This document shows, one piece after another, positions 8,584-17,486 of a stretch of 40,859 bases of DNA. How positions within the stretch are numbered: position 1 is the stretch's first letter; each line of letters begins with the position of its first letter. Position numbers and translations under genes: made by a program. The stretch lies in the IMG/VR virus record IMGVR_UViG_3300030107_005068, positions 1-40,859 of that record. The stretch is one strand, 5' to 3'. This DNA is from a virus. Below the pieces are notes generated by a model. It did not search any database, was not told where the DNA came from, and was given only the letters and a program-made list of their open reading frames with translations.

Positions 8584-9747
8584 ATGGCAACAGAAACTGT
8601 AGGAACACATTTAGCTGGTTTACGAGAAACAAGAGCAAGATCAGGATATTATGAATCTGCCACTCAAGAACGCCAAGCTATGCTTCCTGGAAAATTAAAA
8701 AAACAAGAAATAGATATTGACACAGCCAGACTCTTATATGGTGAAATGGAAAAAGATGCTGTATTATCTGGTATATTAAGAGAAATTGATGTTGACAATG
8801 CTGAGGCTTTAAGAACCTGGACTAATGAACAAGGACCAGCTGAATTGGTTGGTAGAGTTGCATTAAAACAATCTGTTGAAGAGATGGATGGAGAAGTAAA
8901 ACTAGCTATGTCAAAATCTGAATTAATCAGAAACCAATTAAGCGCATTAATTCCTTCTATGAAAAATCATTTTTTAAGTATGAGTGATCCAGACTATAAT
9001 AGTGAAATGGGACAAGCTCAAATAGAATCTATGTTTCAAAATGCAATGACTGAATTTGAAAGGTTAAATATAGCAGAAAGAAATCCAGAATCTGGATTAC
9101 TTGAATTTCCTGGATTACCACAAGGAGCATTTCAAGGAGAAAAATTAAAACCTGAGGATATTCCACAAATACAATTTGTGCATGACGCTGCTATGTCTAT
9201 GTCTACAAATGGTCAAAAATTGCTAATAGAACAAGCAAAAAATCAACCTACTCAAGCAGATTTTACTAAACAAGCATCTGGTGAATTTAAATTACTTGAT
9301 CAATTAAAAAGCGAAATTCAGACAAGAATTATGCCAGGATTTACAGCTGCATATGAGGAAAATACTGAGAAAGGTGGCATGAGAGATAAACAAGGATGGG
9401 GTACCGCGAATGAAATTAAAAAGACGGCATTAGCCCAAATGGTACAACAAGTGCTTCCTGCTTTTCAAGGAGATCCGCAAGGTGCTGTTGATGCTGTTTC
9501 TAGACTAGCGCGTGAAAATATGACTACTTACGAAGGAAGTCATGATCCTTGGGGTCCTGCTAATCATCCATATAATACATATGTACCTACAGAAGGATCA
9601 GGTTGGAAAAACAGAGAAGAGTATATTAATCAATTAGAAACATTTGTAAAACAACAAATAGATGCTGGGTATGGTGCTCAATCATCTGCAGATAGATTTT
9701 TGGAAGCTAATTTACCTGATTTATTTACTAACATGGTAACTCAATAA
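8584..9747 (+). CDS. Helical ejection/internal virion protein candidate
   Basis: A 387-residue, mostly helical, charged protein, Gln/Glu/Met-rich, with no membrane segment and no recognised catalytic motif. TAGGGGATATATAATG gives a good ribosome-binding site. It lies between the Gly-rich 357-residue protein and the 1365-residue protein, the usual site of the middle ejection protein (compare P22 gp7/gp20/gp16 or T7 gp14-gp16). The function is inferred from position. Confidence 0.5.
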   Translation: MATETVGTHLAGLRETRARSGYYESATQERQAMLPGKLKKQEIDIDTARLLYGEMEKDAVLSGILREIDVDNAEALRTWTNEQGPAELVGRVALKQSVEEMDGEVKLAMSKSELIRNQLSALIPSMKNHFLSMSDPDYNSEMGQAQIESMFQNAMTEFERLNIAERNPESGLLEFPGLPQGAFQGEKLKPEDIPQIQFVHDAAMSMSTNGQKLLIEQAKNQPTQADFTKQASGEFKLLDQLKSEIQTRIMPGFTAAYEENTEKGGMRDKQGWGTANEIKKTALAQMVQQVLPAFQGDPQGAVDAVSRLARENMTTYEGSHDPWGPANHPYNTYVPTEGSGWKNREEYINQLETFVKQQIDAGYGAQSSADRFLEANLPDLFTNMVTQ

Positions 9748-9748
9748 G

Positions 9749-12700
9749 GTGGCTTATCAAAGCCCAGTTAGAATACCTGGCAGTATAGAAGAATCTAAAA
9801 GTTTTACAAGTCCTATCAGAATACCAGGTGGCGGACCATCCGCAGAAGGGATTGGTGGATACACTGGTCCTGAAGGTGGTCGCACGCCTTTAAATATAGT
9901 GGGAGCTATGCCAGGTACTCTTGAAGGAGTAATTAAAACTGGTTTTCACTTTGCAATAGCTACTCCTTATGCTACAGCTAAAGCAGGTCTTAGTTCTCTT
10001 ATAAACTTTGAACTTGATAGATTCCCTGATGTTTTTTATAACACTCTTCGTAACGCAGAAGATTTTAGTATACTTGGATTAAAACCTTTTGGAGTTCAAA
10101 CAGAAGCTGGAGAAAGATTTCAATACAAATTCCACGAATGGATTTCTCCAATAATAAATCATTTTGATAATCAAGCAGAACGTGCTTTTGCTGCTACAAA
10201 TAATCCAGCGGTAGCTGCTGGTATACGAACAGTTGGAGAACTAGTTGGATTACTTGTGCCAATTTTTGGTATTAAAGGTGCAGTAAGTTTAAGTAAAACA
10301 GTAGCACACAAAATTCCCGCCAAACCAATTAACATTCCAGGAACTGAAATAGGTCTTCCACTAGGAAAGGGTTATTATGAAAATCCTAAAAATCTAGTTA
10401 CTTTTAAAGAATTTTCTAATGAATACGCAAAAAGTCTTCCTGCAGGAGAAAGATATAATGAGCAAACTGCTAAAGATATGTATGCAGAATTTAATAGAAA
10501 AACAAGAGAGGGAGAAAAGGATGCGGAACCTGTTATAGAACAAAATGTAGAAATAGTGAAAGAAGAAGCTGCTCGAGAAATAAGATCTAATGTTGAAGAA
10601 ACTATGGATCCTGGAACATTTTTGTCTTCATTTGACCAACTTATAAATCCTAGAACTAATAAACCATACAGTGATTCTGTAATAAAAAAGAAATTTGGTA
10701 AGTTTGTAGATATGTTTCCTATGTTATATCATGAACCAGGAAAAGTAAAAAAACCTGTTGCCAAAGAATATAGGTTTAAAACTGCCAGAACTTATCAAGA
10801 AATGATTGAAAAAAATCAAGCTATCAAAGATATGAATAGAATTATAGCGCAAAGAAAAAGGGAAGGAAGAACTTTAGACCCAGCAATCACGCAAGAGACA
10901 GCTATTAAAATACTTGAATCAGGAAAGAAAGCTGTCTATTCTGAAAATTCTAAAAAAATATATTCTGATACTATAAAGGGTATCGGGGAAGCTGAGGCAA
11001 AAGCTATAGGTAAAGGAGAAACTGAATACATTCATGGCATTAGTACCAAAGGAGTTATTAGCAAAGGTACTAAGTTTTTTTCTGATTATGAAGTTTATCA
11101 ATTAATGGAAAAAGCTCAAACTAATAAAATACCATTAGAAAGTGAGTTTGCAAAAAGATTAAAAATTGAAAAAAGTATACTCAAAGAACCTGATCTTGCT
11201 CCTGAGTCTATTAAAGAAATGGTATCTGGTAGATATGAAAAAAGAGCACAAGAGTTAGATATTGCTAAAGATATTGCTAAAGGCCCTAAAGAAGTAAAAA
11301 CTTTATCTCCAAAAGAACTTGAAGGAACTCCTGCTGAAAAAGCTATATTTGATTTTACACAAAGAATGTGGGAAAAAGAAGGCGGATGGAGAGGTAAAGC
11401 AAAAGCATTGGGAGGAAAGATAGGTCCTGACAATGGTGGTGATTTACTGGCAAGTATAGCTCATGAAGCTGGACCTAGAGCTACACCTATAAAATATAGG
11501 GGTATGTCTAGAAAAAATCAATCAAAACTTTCAATGATATTAGATGCTACTATGTCTAAATCAATGTCTTTGTTAGCGGATTGGAGGCAGGTTTCTCCTA
11601 CATTTGCTAAAATTTTAGACAGTATAGCCCCACCTGATATTCATTTAACTCTTTATGATACAAAGGGTGCTGCACGTAGACCAAGAAGTGCCGAGTCTTT
11701 TCATCAAGAAAAAGCAACTAAAAGTGGAGACTTTATAACTGGTACTAAAGAGGGTCAGGGATTTGATGGATTAAATACAATATTTTATGATCTTAAACCT
11801 ACGTGGTTTCCTGGTGTACAACAATTAATTAAACATCGTGGAAAAATAGTATCTAATGAAAATAATTTAAAAATGATTGGTGCTATTAGAGGTAATAGAC
11901 CAATGCCTTCTGGTGTATTGGGAGAAAAAACAAAAGCACTACAAGTTCTTATTAAAAAAGTAGATGAATATATAAAAGGAGTATTTCCTGATCACGAAAC
12001 TATTGGAAATTATTTTCCACAATCTTGGAATCAACCATATATAAGAAAAAATATGGATCAATGGACTAGGGACTTAGTTTCCTTTTTAGAAACTGAAAAA
12101 GTACAAAAAGAACTTACGGATAAATTTGGAAAAATTAAGGATGTTCTAGAGCTTGCTGATGAAGTAACTATGAATATTCTTGGAGAAGGTAAGGCTCTTG
12201 GCAGTAATAGAGTAGATGCTGTAATGAGAGAATTAAAAAATATGGCTAATAAAGATACGACGGAAATAAAAGCTTTATCTAAAAGAGCCAGTGGTGTTGA
12301 TCATAGTAGAATATTAAAAGATGTACCATTAGATATATTTGAAAAATATATGAAAAATGATGCTTATGAAGGACTGCAGTTTTATATAGAAGAGACGGTT
12401 TCTCGTGTAGAATGGGCAAGACGTTTTGGTGAAAATAATGAATTGCTATATAAAGGACTAATTGATGGTATAAAAGAAGCCAATGCTAAAGGAGTAGATA
12501 TAGAAGCATTTAGAGTTGAGCGTGCTCTAAGACTTGCAGAAGCTATGCAAGGCGTATATAAAATGGGTGGTAATAGAACATGGGTAAACTTTCAAAGATG
12601 GTGGACAAATATTTTAAATGCTGTTTTATTACCATTAGCAACAGTAGCGTCTTTACCTGAAGCAGCGCTTCCCTTGTATAATGGTGGAATAAGAGCATAT

Positions 12701-13846
12701 GCTAAAGCACTTCCTAAGGAAGTGTTCGGAACAGCTACCTTAATGGTTGGAAAAGCCATAAAAAAAGATTTTAAGTTGTTTGGTACAGACAAAACACGAT
12801 CTATGATTATAGCTGAACAAATAAGAAAAGCTGGCGATGTAGCAACTATGGAAAGATTAAACGCCTTATTCCAAGGGGATTCTAGTATGCTTGGTAATGT
12901 AGTGTTTCGTGCTAATCTTCTTCATTACTGGACTAAGTGGATGAATCATTTAGCAGTAGGAACATATGATGCTATGGTACAAAACTATTTTAAGGCTAAA
13001 TCAACTGGAAAGAAAACTGGAATGTTTAAAGGCGAAGAAGTTCGTATGGAAAGGTTAATGGAATATCATGGTTTGCCTGCAGCAGAAGGAATAGCTTGGG
13101 CTAGACGTGGTTCAAAAATTGAAGGAGATTCTGGATATACAAAAGCTGACAGAGCATTTTTTGAAAAATTGAAAAGAGGCGCTCATATGTTTGCTGAAGA
13201 GTCGGTACTAACTCCTAATCCATCTATATTACCTTTGTGGCATTCAAATCCTAATCTTGCTTGGCTAAGACATCTTAAAACATTTCCAACCTTGATTGGT
13301 AATAAGGTTATAGCTAAATGGGGAAGGGATGTGTACAAAGGATTTAGAGATCAAAATATGCCAGTGTCTGGGGGAAGAGCAGGAATGTATGCTATAGGTA
13401 CTGGAATGACTTTGCTTCTCATTGCTGATTTTTCTAATCAAATAACAGACTATTTGAGATATGGAGAAGAAGGAAATCCGTTATATAAACAAAAATATAA
13501 AAATATGAGTGAAATACAAATGAGACTTATTAGAGCTGTTGAAAGAGCTGGTTTATTTGGTATGGGAAATTTTGTATTTGACTCCATGTTTCATTCATAT
13601 ACAAGTGCCTTTGGAGTATTTATGGGACCAACTTTTACTAAAGGGGATGCTATTTTTAAAGCCTTAGGTGAAGGTATATTTAAACATAATGGAAATGGAT
13701 TAGCTAGAGAATTTGTAAAAATGACTCCTATTTTAAATGTTAATAAACCAATACGGGATGAGGCCATTAGAACTTTGCAAGATTTTATAAGAGACAATAC
13801 ATTTATGGATGAAGGAAAAGCTGGATGGAGGGGTATGCCAAAATGA
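9749..13846 (+). CDS. Very large internal virion / ejection protein (1365 aa)
   Basis: The largest gene of the window; it starts with GTG one base after the preceding TAA. Residues 1-30 contain two near-identical motifs, SPVRIPG and SPIRIPG. Hydrophobic segments occur near residues 65-80, 235-255, about 950-985 (NAVLLPLATVASLPEAALPLY) and about 1210-1230 (YAIGTGMTLLLIADF). The middle is Lys/Glu-rich and helical. I see no lysozyme, protease or polymerase motif. Size, position and membrane-active segments fit a large ejection protein comparable in role to T7 gp16, without a demonstrable match; C-terminal similarity to 'large polyvalent protein' domains is possible. Confidence 0.55.
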   Translation: MAYQSPVRIPGSIEESKSFTSPIRIPGGGPSAEGIGGYTGPEGGRTPLNIVGAMPGTLEGVIKTGFHFAIATPYATAKAGLSSLINFELDRFPDVFYNTLRNAEDFSILGLKPFGVQTEAGERFQYKFHEWISPIINHFDNQAERAFAATNNPAVAAGIRTVGELVGLLVPIFGIKGAVSLSKTVAHKIPAKPINIPGTEIGLPLGKGYYENPKNLVTFKEFSNEYAKSLPAGERYNEQTAKDMYAEFNRKTREGEKDAEPVIEQNVEIVKEEAAREIRSNVEETMDPGTFLSSFDQLINPRTNKPYSDSVIKKKFGKFVDMFPMLYHEPGKVKKPVAKEYRFKTARTYQEMIEKNQAIKDMNRIIAQRKREGRTLDPAITQETAIKILESGKKAVYSENSKKIYSDTIKGIGEAEAKAIGKGETEYIHGISTKGVISKGTKFFSDYEVYQLMEKAQTNKIPLESEFAKRLKIEKSILKEPDLAPESIKEMVSGRYEKRAQELDIAKDIAKGPKEVKTLSPKELEGTPAEKAIFDFTQRMWEKEGGWRGKAKALGGKIGPDNGGDLLASIAHEAGPRATPIKYRGMSRKNQSKLSMILDATMSKSMSLLADWRQVSPTFAKILDSIAPPDIHLTLYDTKGAARRPRSAESFHQEKATKSGDFITGTKEGQGFDGLNTIFYDLKPTWFPGVQQLIKHRGKIVSNENNLKMIGAIRGNRPMPSGVLGEKTKALQVLIKKVDEYIKGVFPDHETIGNYFPQSWNQPYIRKNMDQWTRDLVSFLETEKVQKELTDKFGKIKDVLELADEVTMNILGEGKALGSNRVDAVMRELKNMANKDTTEIKALSKRASGVDHSRILKDVPLDIFEKYMKNDAYEGLQFYIEETVSRVEWARRFGENNELLYKGLIDGIKEANAKGVDIEAFRVERALRLAEAMQGVYKMGGNRTWVNFQRWWTNILNAVLLPLATVASLPEAALPLYNGGIRAYAKALPKEVFGTATLMVGKAIKKDFKLFGTDKTRSMIIAEQIRKAGDVATMERLNALFQGDSSMLGNVVFRANLLHYWTKWMNHLAVGTYDAMVQNYFKAKSTGKKTGMFKGEEVRMERLMEYHGLPAAEGIAWARRGSKIEGDSGYTKADRAFFEKLKRGAHMFAEESVLTPNPSILPLWHSNPNLAWLRHLKTFPTLIGNKVIAKWGRDVYKGFRDQNMPVSGGRAGMYAIGTGMTLLLIADFSNQITDYLRYGEEGNPLYKQKYKNMSEIQMRLIRAVERAGLFGMGNFVFDSMFHSYTSAFGVFMGPTFTKGDAIFKALGEGIFKHNGNGLAREFVKMTPILNVNKPIRDEAIRTLQDFIRDNTFMDEGKAGWRGMPK

Positions 13847-14073
13847 TTTATAAATATCCTGATCCTGTGATTAAAGCAATAGATTTTGTTTTGTATAGTT
13901 GTTCGGGATGGGCATGTGTAGCTGCGTATATAGACCATCATTCAACTTTATTTGCTTTAGGAATAGCTTTTTGTTCTTTAATTGTTAGTATTTATTTTAA
14001 ACATAAAACGTATAGATTAGAAGAAAAAAAATTAGAGGTAGAACATGGAACTAAAATTAAAGAGAGTAGCTGA
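13843..14073 (+). CDS. Small membrane protein, possible holin
   Basis: A 76-residue protein. I chose ATG 13843 because it overlaps the TGA of the large virion gene (ATGA) and GGAGG lies upstream; an in-frame ATG at 13825 would add six residues. Two hydrophobic stretches (about residues 10-28 and 32-54) are followed by a basic, charged tail (HKTYRLEEKKLEVEHG). Two transmembrane segments plus a charged C-terminus next to lysis genes is the classic class II holin appearance. It overlaps the next gene by 29 bases. Confidence 0.5.
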   Translation: MIYKYPDPVIKAIDFVLYSCSGWACVAAYIDHHSTLFALGIAFCSLIVSIYFKHKTYRLEEKKLEVEHGTKIKESS

Positions 14074-14458
14074 TAACGAAGATGCTACATTTGGTGTATT
14101 AATAAATGGAGATATACCATTTGCTGTAACTCTTGAACCAGCTTGGGAAGATAACAAAAAAGGTATTAGTTGTATTCCTACTGGTCCATACCGTTGCAAA
14201 AGAATTAAGTCTCCTAAGTTTGGAGATACATTTGAAATATTAGATGTGTTAGAAAGAACACACATTTTGTTTCACAAAGGGAATAGTGAACGTAACACAC
14301 AGGGATGTGTACTTATTGCTGAAGAATTTGGTAAGCTAAATGGTAAGGCTGCAGTGCTTGCCAGCGGTAAAGGGTTTGCTGAGTTTATGTCTATTTTAAA
14401 AGAAGTAAACGAGTTTGATTTAATTATAGAGGATGACCATCAATGTTGCAAGCACTAA
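14045..14458 (+). CDS. DUF5675-family lysis-region protein
   Basis: A 137-residue protein with the pattern of DUF5675: an N-terminal FGVLINGDIPFAVTLEP, IPTGPYRCKRIKSPKFGDTFEILDV, then RTHILFHKGNSERNTQGCVLIAEEFG. The H-x-G-N...T-x-G-C arrangement (His about 77, Cys about 88) recalls the His/Cys pair of L,D-transpeptidase-like folds, so the family is suspected to act on peptidoglycan, but this is not proven. AGAGGTAGAAC precedes the ATG, and its stop overlaps the next gene by 16 bases within a lysis cassette. Confidence 0.65.
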   Translation: MELKLKRVADNEDATFGVLINGDIPFAVTLEPAWEDNKKGISCIPTGPYRCKRIKSPKFGDTFEILDVLERTHILFHKGNSERNTQGCVLIAEEFGKLNGKAAVLASGKGFAEFMSILKEVNEFDLIIEDDHQCCKH

Positions 14459-14817
14459 TAGGACCAGTAGCCTCAATACTGGATAAATTTATACCTGACG
14501 CTGATACTAAACAAAAGTTAGCTCATGAAATAGCAACCTTAGCTGAGCGGCAAGCTCATGAAGTTGCATTAGCTCAAATAGAAGTAAATAAAGAAGAAGC
14601 AAAAGGTAATTGGTTTCAAGCTGGCTGGCGTCCTGCATGTGCTTGGGTATGTGTAGCTGGATTTACAGTTAATTTTTTAGTAAGTCCATTAGCGGAGCCT
14701 TTTGGAGTGATAGTACCACAAGCTGATATAAGTACAATGATGCCTGTGTTATTAGGTATGCTTGGATTGGCTGGTGCTAGAAGTTTTGAACGTGTTAAAA
14801 AAGTTGGTAAAAACTAA
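14443..14817 (+). CDS. Holin of the GTA 3TM type
   Basis: A 124-residue protein with the signature of the three-transmembrane holins described for gene transfer agents and phages: an amphipathic N-terminal helix, an acidic/Gln-rich linker (TLAERQAHEVALAQIEVNKEEAKG), the conserved NWFQAGWRPACAWV motif, then hydrophobic segments about 64-84 and about 97-115 and a basic tail. It would permeabilise the inner membrane at the end of infection. It overlaps the DUF5675 gene. Confidence 0.75.
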   Translation: MLQALIGPVASILDKFIPDADTKQKLAHEIATLAERQAHEVALAQIEVNKEEAKGNWFQAGWRPACAWVCVAGFTVNFLVSPLAEPFGVIVPQADISTMMPVLLGMLGLAGARSFERVKKVGKN

Positions 14818-14828
14818 AGGAGTATAAA

Positions 14829-14954
14829 ATGAAATTTGATAAACTACAGTGGATGCTTATTAAAGATACTATAATGGATGTGGTAGAATCATTGCCTAAC
14901 ATTATCTGGTATGCTGGATGGTTTTTTATTGGATTTGTAATCGGTTCTTGGTAA
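14829..14954 (+). CDS. 41-residue single-span membrane protein
   Basis: A 42-codon frame from ATG 14829 to TAA 14954, preceded by AAAGGAG at ideal spacing. The protein starts with a charged MKFDKLQWMLIKDTIMDVVES and continues with the hydrophobic IIWYAGWFFIGFVIGSW, one probable transmembrane helix. It fills the gap between holin and the next gene, with ATG 14956 following its stop. Possibly a spanin-like, antiholin or holin accessory protein; unproven. Confidence 0.6.
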   Translation: MKFDKLQWMLIKDTIMDVVESLPNIIWYAGWFFIGFVIGSW

Positions 14955-14955
14955 A

Positions 14956-16017
14956 ATGTCTAACGGTAGAAAATCTAGATTAGAATCATTATTAACTAAG
15001 GAGTTAGACAGGCCTACTCATGAGAGAATGCTTGAATCTCCCTATTCTGATCAAGAAATAAGAGCTGTTAAGAATCCTACTATTTATAGTATTGGAGAGA
15101 CCATCGATAAAAATCCTATAACTGGATTTCTTGGTAGTGGTCTTTCTGATTACTTAAAAACGGTAGGTAAGGGCGGACGAGCAGGTCTTGGTAAATCTAT
15201 TATGGCAGCATTAGATGTTGCTGGAGGTGCTCCTAAAGTTGGGGGAGCTGCTGTAGGAATTGTAAAAAGTAAAATACCTATGTTTAAGTCACAGGTAAAA
15301 GTAAGGCATTTACCAAAATCTAAACAATATGAAGAAGCATCAAAAAATTTAAGGTCATATATAACAAATGAAGGTATCCATCCATACCCAGATCTTATAG
15401 AGCCTTTATTAAAAAATAAATCTACAGCCGAAGTAAGAAAGTTTCAAAAATTTTTTACTAAAAAGTATGTAAATCCCTTTGACAAAGCTGTAGCAAAAGA
15501 AGCAAATCTTAATACAGGGCTTGCTGGTGTAAATAATAAAATACTTGAAATGGAAGAGGCATACAAATTAGATATAATAAATAAAGTAAAACCAAAGGAA
15601 GGATTCGGACATTTAAAAATAAAAGATTTTGAACAATATAGTGCTCATCAAGAAAGATTTTTAAAAACAAATCCTAAATATAAAAAATTACAAAAAGAAA
15701 AATCACGATTACAACGTTTAATAAAAAAAGAACAAGCTAATATTCAAAAACTAGATAATGAAATATCTGAATATCTTATAGATAAAGCAACAGATGATTT
15801 TTTTACCTTAAAAGTACAGAATAAAATACAAGGACCCACTCGAAGTAGTTGGGCGCGTGACTATAGTGAGTATGGAGGATATGATATTTTAGATTATTTT
15901 AAAGGTAATTTTACTAGATTCACAAGACCTTCGGCTGGATATTTAAAAGTTAGACGGGGTAAGGGGTCACTTAAGACGGATCCTGCCAGGAAGTACATTA
16001 AACCAGGTGAAGAATGA
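14956..16017 (+). CDS. Hypothetical late protein, helical and basic
   Basis: A 353-residue protein. Residues 45-115 are Gly/Ala-rich (GKGGRAGLGKSIMAALDVAGGAPKVGGAAVGIV) and may interact with membranes. From about 200 to 275 it is Lys-rich and coiled-coil-like (KYKKLQKEKSRLQRLIKKEQANIQ). No enzyme motif is recognised. Similar Gly-rich plus helical designs occur in minor virion proteins of podophages. Its TGA overlaps a short ATG frame at 16014. Confidence 0.5.
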   Translation: MSNGRKSRLESLLTKELDRPTHERMLESPYSDQEIRAVKNPTIYSIGETIDKNPITGFLGSGLSDYLKTVGKGGRAGLGKSIMAALDVAGGAPKVGGAAVGIVKSKIPMFKSQVKVRHLPKSKQYEEASKNLRSYITNEGIHPYPDLIEPLLKNKSTAEVRKFQKFFTKKYVNPFDKAVAKEANLNTGLAGVNNKILEMEEAYKLDIINKVKPKEGFGHLKIKDFEQYSAHQERFLKTNPKYKKLQKEKSRLQRLIKKEQANIQKLDNEISEYLIDKATDDFFTLKVQNKIQGPTRSSWARDYSEYGGYDILDYFKGNFTRFTRPSAGYLKVRRGKGSLKTDPARKYIKPGEE

Positions 16018-16061
16018 AAGAAAGAAAATTTAAAAAATATCCACTGGTAGTGGAAGATTAA
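16014..16061 (+). pseudogene. Truncated copy of the start of the gene at 17743 (minus)
   Basis: A 15-residue frame, MKERKFKKYPLVVED, opened by an ATGA overlap with the preceding stop. Ten residues, RKFKKYPLVV, are identical to residues 5-14 of the minus-strand protein starting at 17743. At DNA level 22 bp are identical as an inverted repeat (16021-16042 against 17733-17712); the Leu-Val-Val codons beyond differ. It looks like a degenerate, oppositely oriented remnant of that gene. A functional leader peptide is a less likely alternative. Confidence 0.55.
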
Positions 16062-16122
16062 ACATTAACGATATATTGTCATTGAATTGAGATTTATTTT
16101 ATTTATATTATTTATTATAATA

Positions 16123-17052
16123 ATGACCACATCAACTACACCTAAAAATACTCTTATAGATAGATTCAAAGATCTTTTATGGAGAGAATCTGGATGGTAT
16201 CGTGAATTTTTTGCAGACCAGAAAGAAAAACCTGAAGGTATTATAGAACCAGAAGATACTTTATCTACAGATAGACTTAAGCTAGAAGATGAAATAGGTC
16301 CAAAAGTTAATGAAGTAACACAAGGATATATCGATACTATAAATAAGATACCTAGAGATGCTGAACCTTTTAATATGGATAGAGTAGCTAGAATTGAAGG
16401 AGGTCCTTTAGTTTGGAATAGTCCTAATCCTTTAACTTATGAAAATCCTGAGTCGGGAGCGATAGGAGTTTACCAAATAAAACCGTGGCTTCATACTGAT
16501 ATAGGTACTTTAAGGTGGCATGGTGCAACGCCTCTTGCAGGTAAACAAGATTACGATTCGCCTGGAAAACAACGAGGACATGCTAATAGATATTTAACAT
16601 CTTTATTAGGAAGATACGAAGACAGATTTTCGGGGACAGATACAAGAAAATATAGAGATAAGAATGGTAATCCTGTATTTGGTAAAGATGCTCAAGGACG
16701 TTGGGACAACCCTGATCCTAAGTTAGCATCTGTATATATTCCTAGACATAATGTTAAAGGAGCGCGTGCAACAGCATTAGCATCATATAATTTAGGTGTT
16801 ACCAGTATGGATTATATGTTAGATAACAATAGAAAACTAACTGGCAAACCTTTTCAATATAAATATGACGGAAAAATTATAAAAGTAACAGAGGAAAAAC
16901 TAAAAGAAGTTCAATATTATTTAGGTAAATATGTAGCTGAAGGAGAGTTAACTAAACAAGAAGTTTTAGATGCTTTTCCAGAAATGAAACATCGTATAGA
17001 TGAACATGTATCTACTTGGCATGGACATAATTTAAAAAGGACAAGACGTTAA
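16123..17052 (+). CDS. Lytic transglycosylase (SLT-like) protein
   Basis: A 309-residue protein counted from ATG 16123. Residues 87-120 (RVARIEGGPLVWNSPNP...ENPESGAIGVYQI) match the lysozyme-like SLT core: a catalytic Glu candidate E92 followed by the S-G-A-I-G-x-x-Q-I motif, and further on ATALASYNLGVTSMDYML, the usual A-x-x-Y-N-x-G. It would cleave the glycan strand of peptidoglycan, as endolysin or as an entry enzyme. A TTG start at 16087 would add a 12-residue hydrophobic signal-like stretch; neither start has a clear ribosome-binding site. Confidence 0.65.
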   Translation: MTTSTTPKNTLIDRFKDLLWRESGWYREFFADQKEKPEGIIEPEDTLSTDRLKLEDEIGPKVNEVTQGYIDTINKIPRDAEPFNMDRVARIEGGPLVWNSPNPLTYENPESGAIGVYQIKPWLHTDIGTLRWHGATPLAGKQDYDSPGKQRGHANRYLTSLLGRYEDRFSGTDTRKYRDKNGNPVFGKDAQGRWDNPDPKLASVYIPRHNVKGARATALASYNLGVTSMDYMLDNNRKLTGKPFQYKYDGKIIKVTEEKLKEVQYYLGKYVAEGELTKQEVLDAFPEMKHRIDEHVSTWHGHNLKRTRR

Positions 17053-17486
17053 TGGATATAATAACACCAAGTCAAACATATGATATTTTTGATAGGTATG
17101 CGCAGACTCTACCAGAGTTTGAGCACACTATTCTTTCTCCTGAGCAAGAGAAGAGGTTTCAAAAAGAGTTTACTACGTCCCCTTGGTATAAAGATTTTGT
17201 TAAAAGTAATAAAGAAGATCCATTAGCTAATCCTGACTATGATTATAGAGGTGCTTGGTTAGGTGGTAAAGATATATTGGATATTAACAAAACACTTTCA
17301 GAGCATGGTCATGAAGCTCATGGAAAATCAAGGACCGCAGAGGGAAAGTGGTTAAAAAATCCTAGAACTCATGGTACATCTTGGAAAGAATTTTTTATGA
17401 ATGAAACTGGAATAAATCCAGATGAGGCTGGATTAAGTAGAGAAGAAGCGGCAATACAATTTGAATCTGCTATACGTAGGCGTTAA
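17052..17486 (+). CDS. Conserved late phage protein with YDYRGAW motif
   Basis: A 144-residue protein coupled to the transglycosylase gene (TAATG). It has LSPEQEKRFQKEF, then N-P-D-Y-D-Y-R-G-A-W-L-G-G and a His-rich stretch HGHEAHGKSRTAEGKW. The Y-D-x-R-G-x-W motif followed by a His/Lys segment is shared by many small podophage proteins next to ejection or lysis genes. Function unknown. It is the last plus-strand gene of the block and its stop overlaps the stop of the converging minus-strand gene. Confidence 0.6.
   Translation: MDIITPSQTYDIFDRYAQTLPEFEHTILSPEQEKRFQKEFTTSPWYKDFVKSNKEDPLANPDYDYRGAWLGGKDILDINKTLSEHGHEAHGKSRTAEGKWLKNPRTHGTSWKEFFMNETGINPDEAGLSREEAAIQFESAIRRR

Noticed and set aside
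16087-16122. N-terminal hydrophobic extension of the transglycosylase from a TTG
   Set aside because: Neither TTG nor ATG start has a ribosome site; the hydrophobic stretch may just be A/T-rich sequence read as Phe/Ile/Leu, so the ATG was preferred but the extension remains possible.
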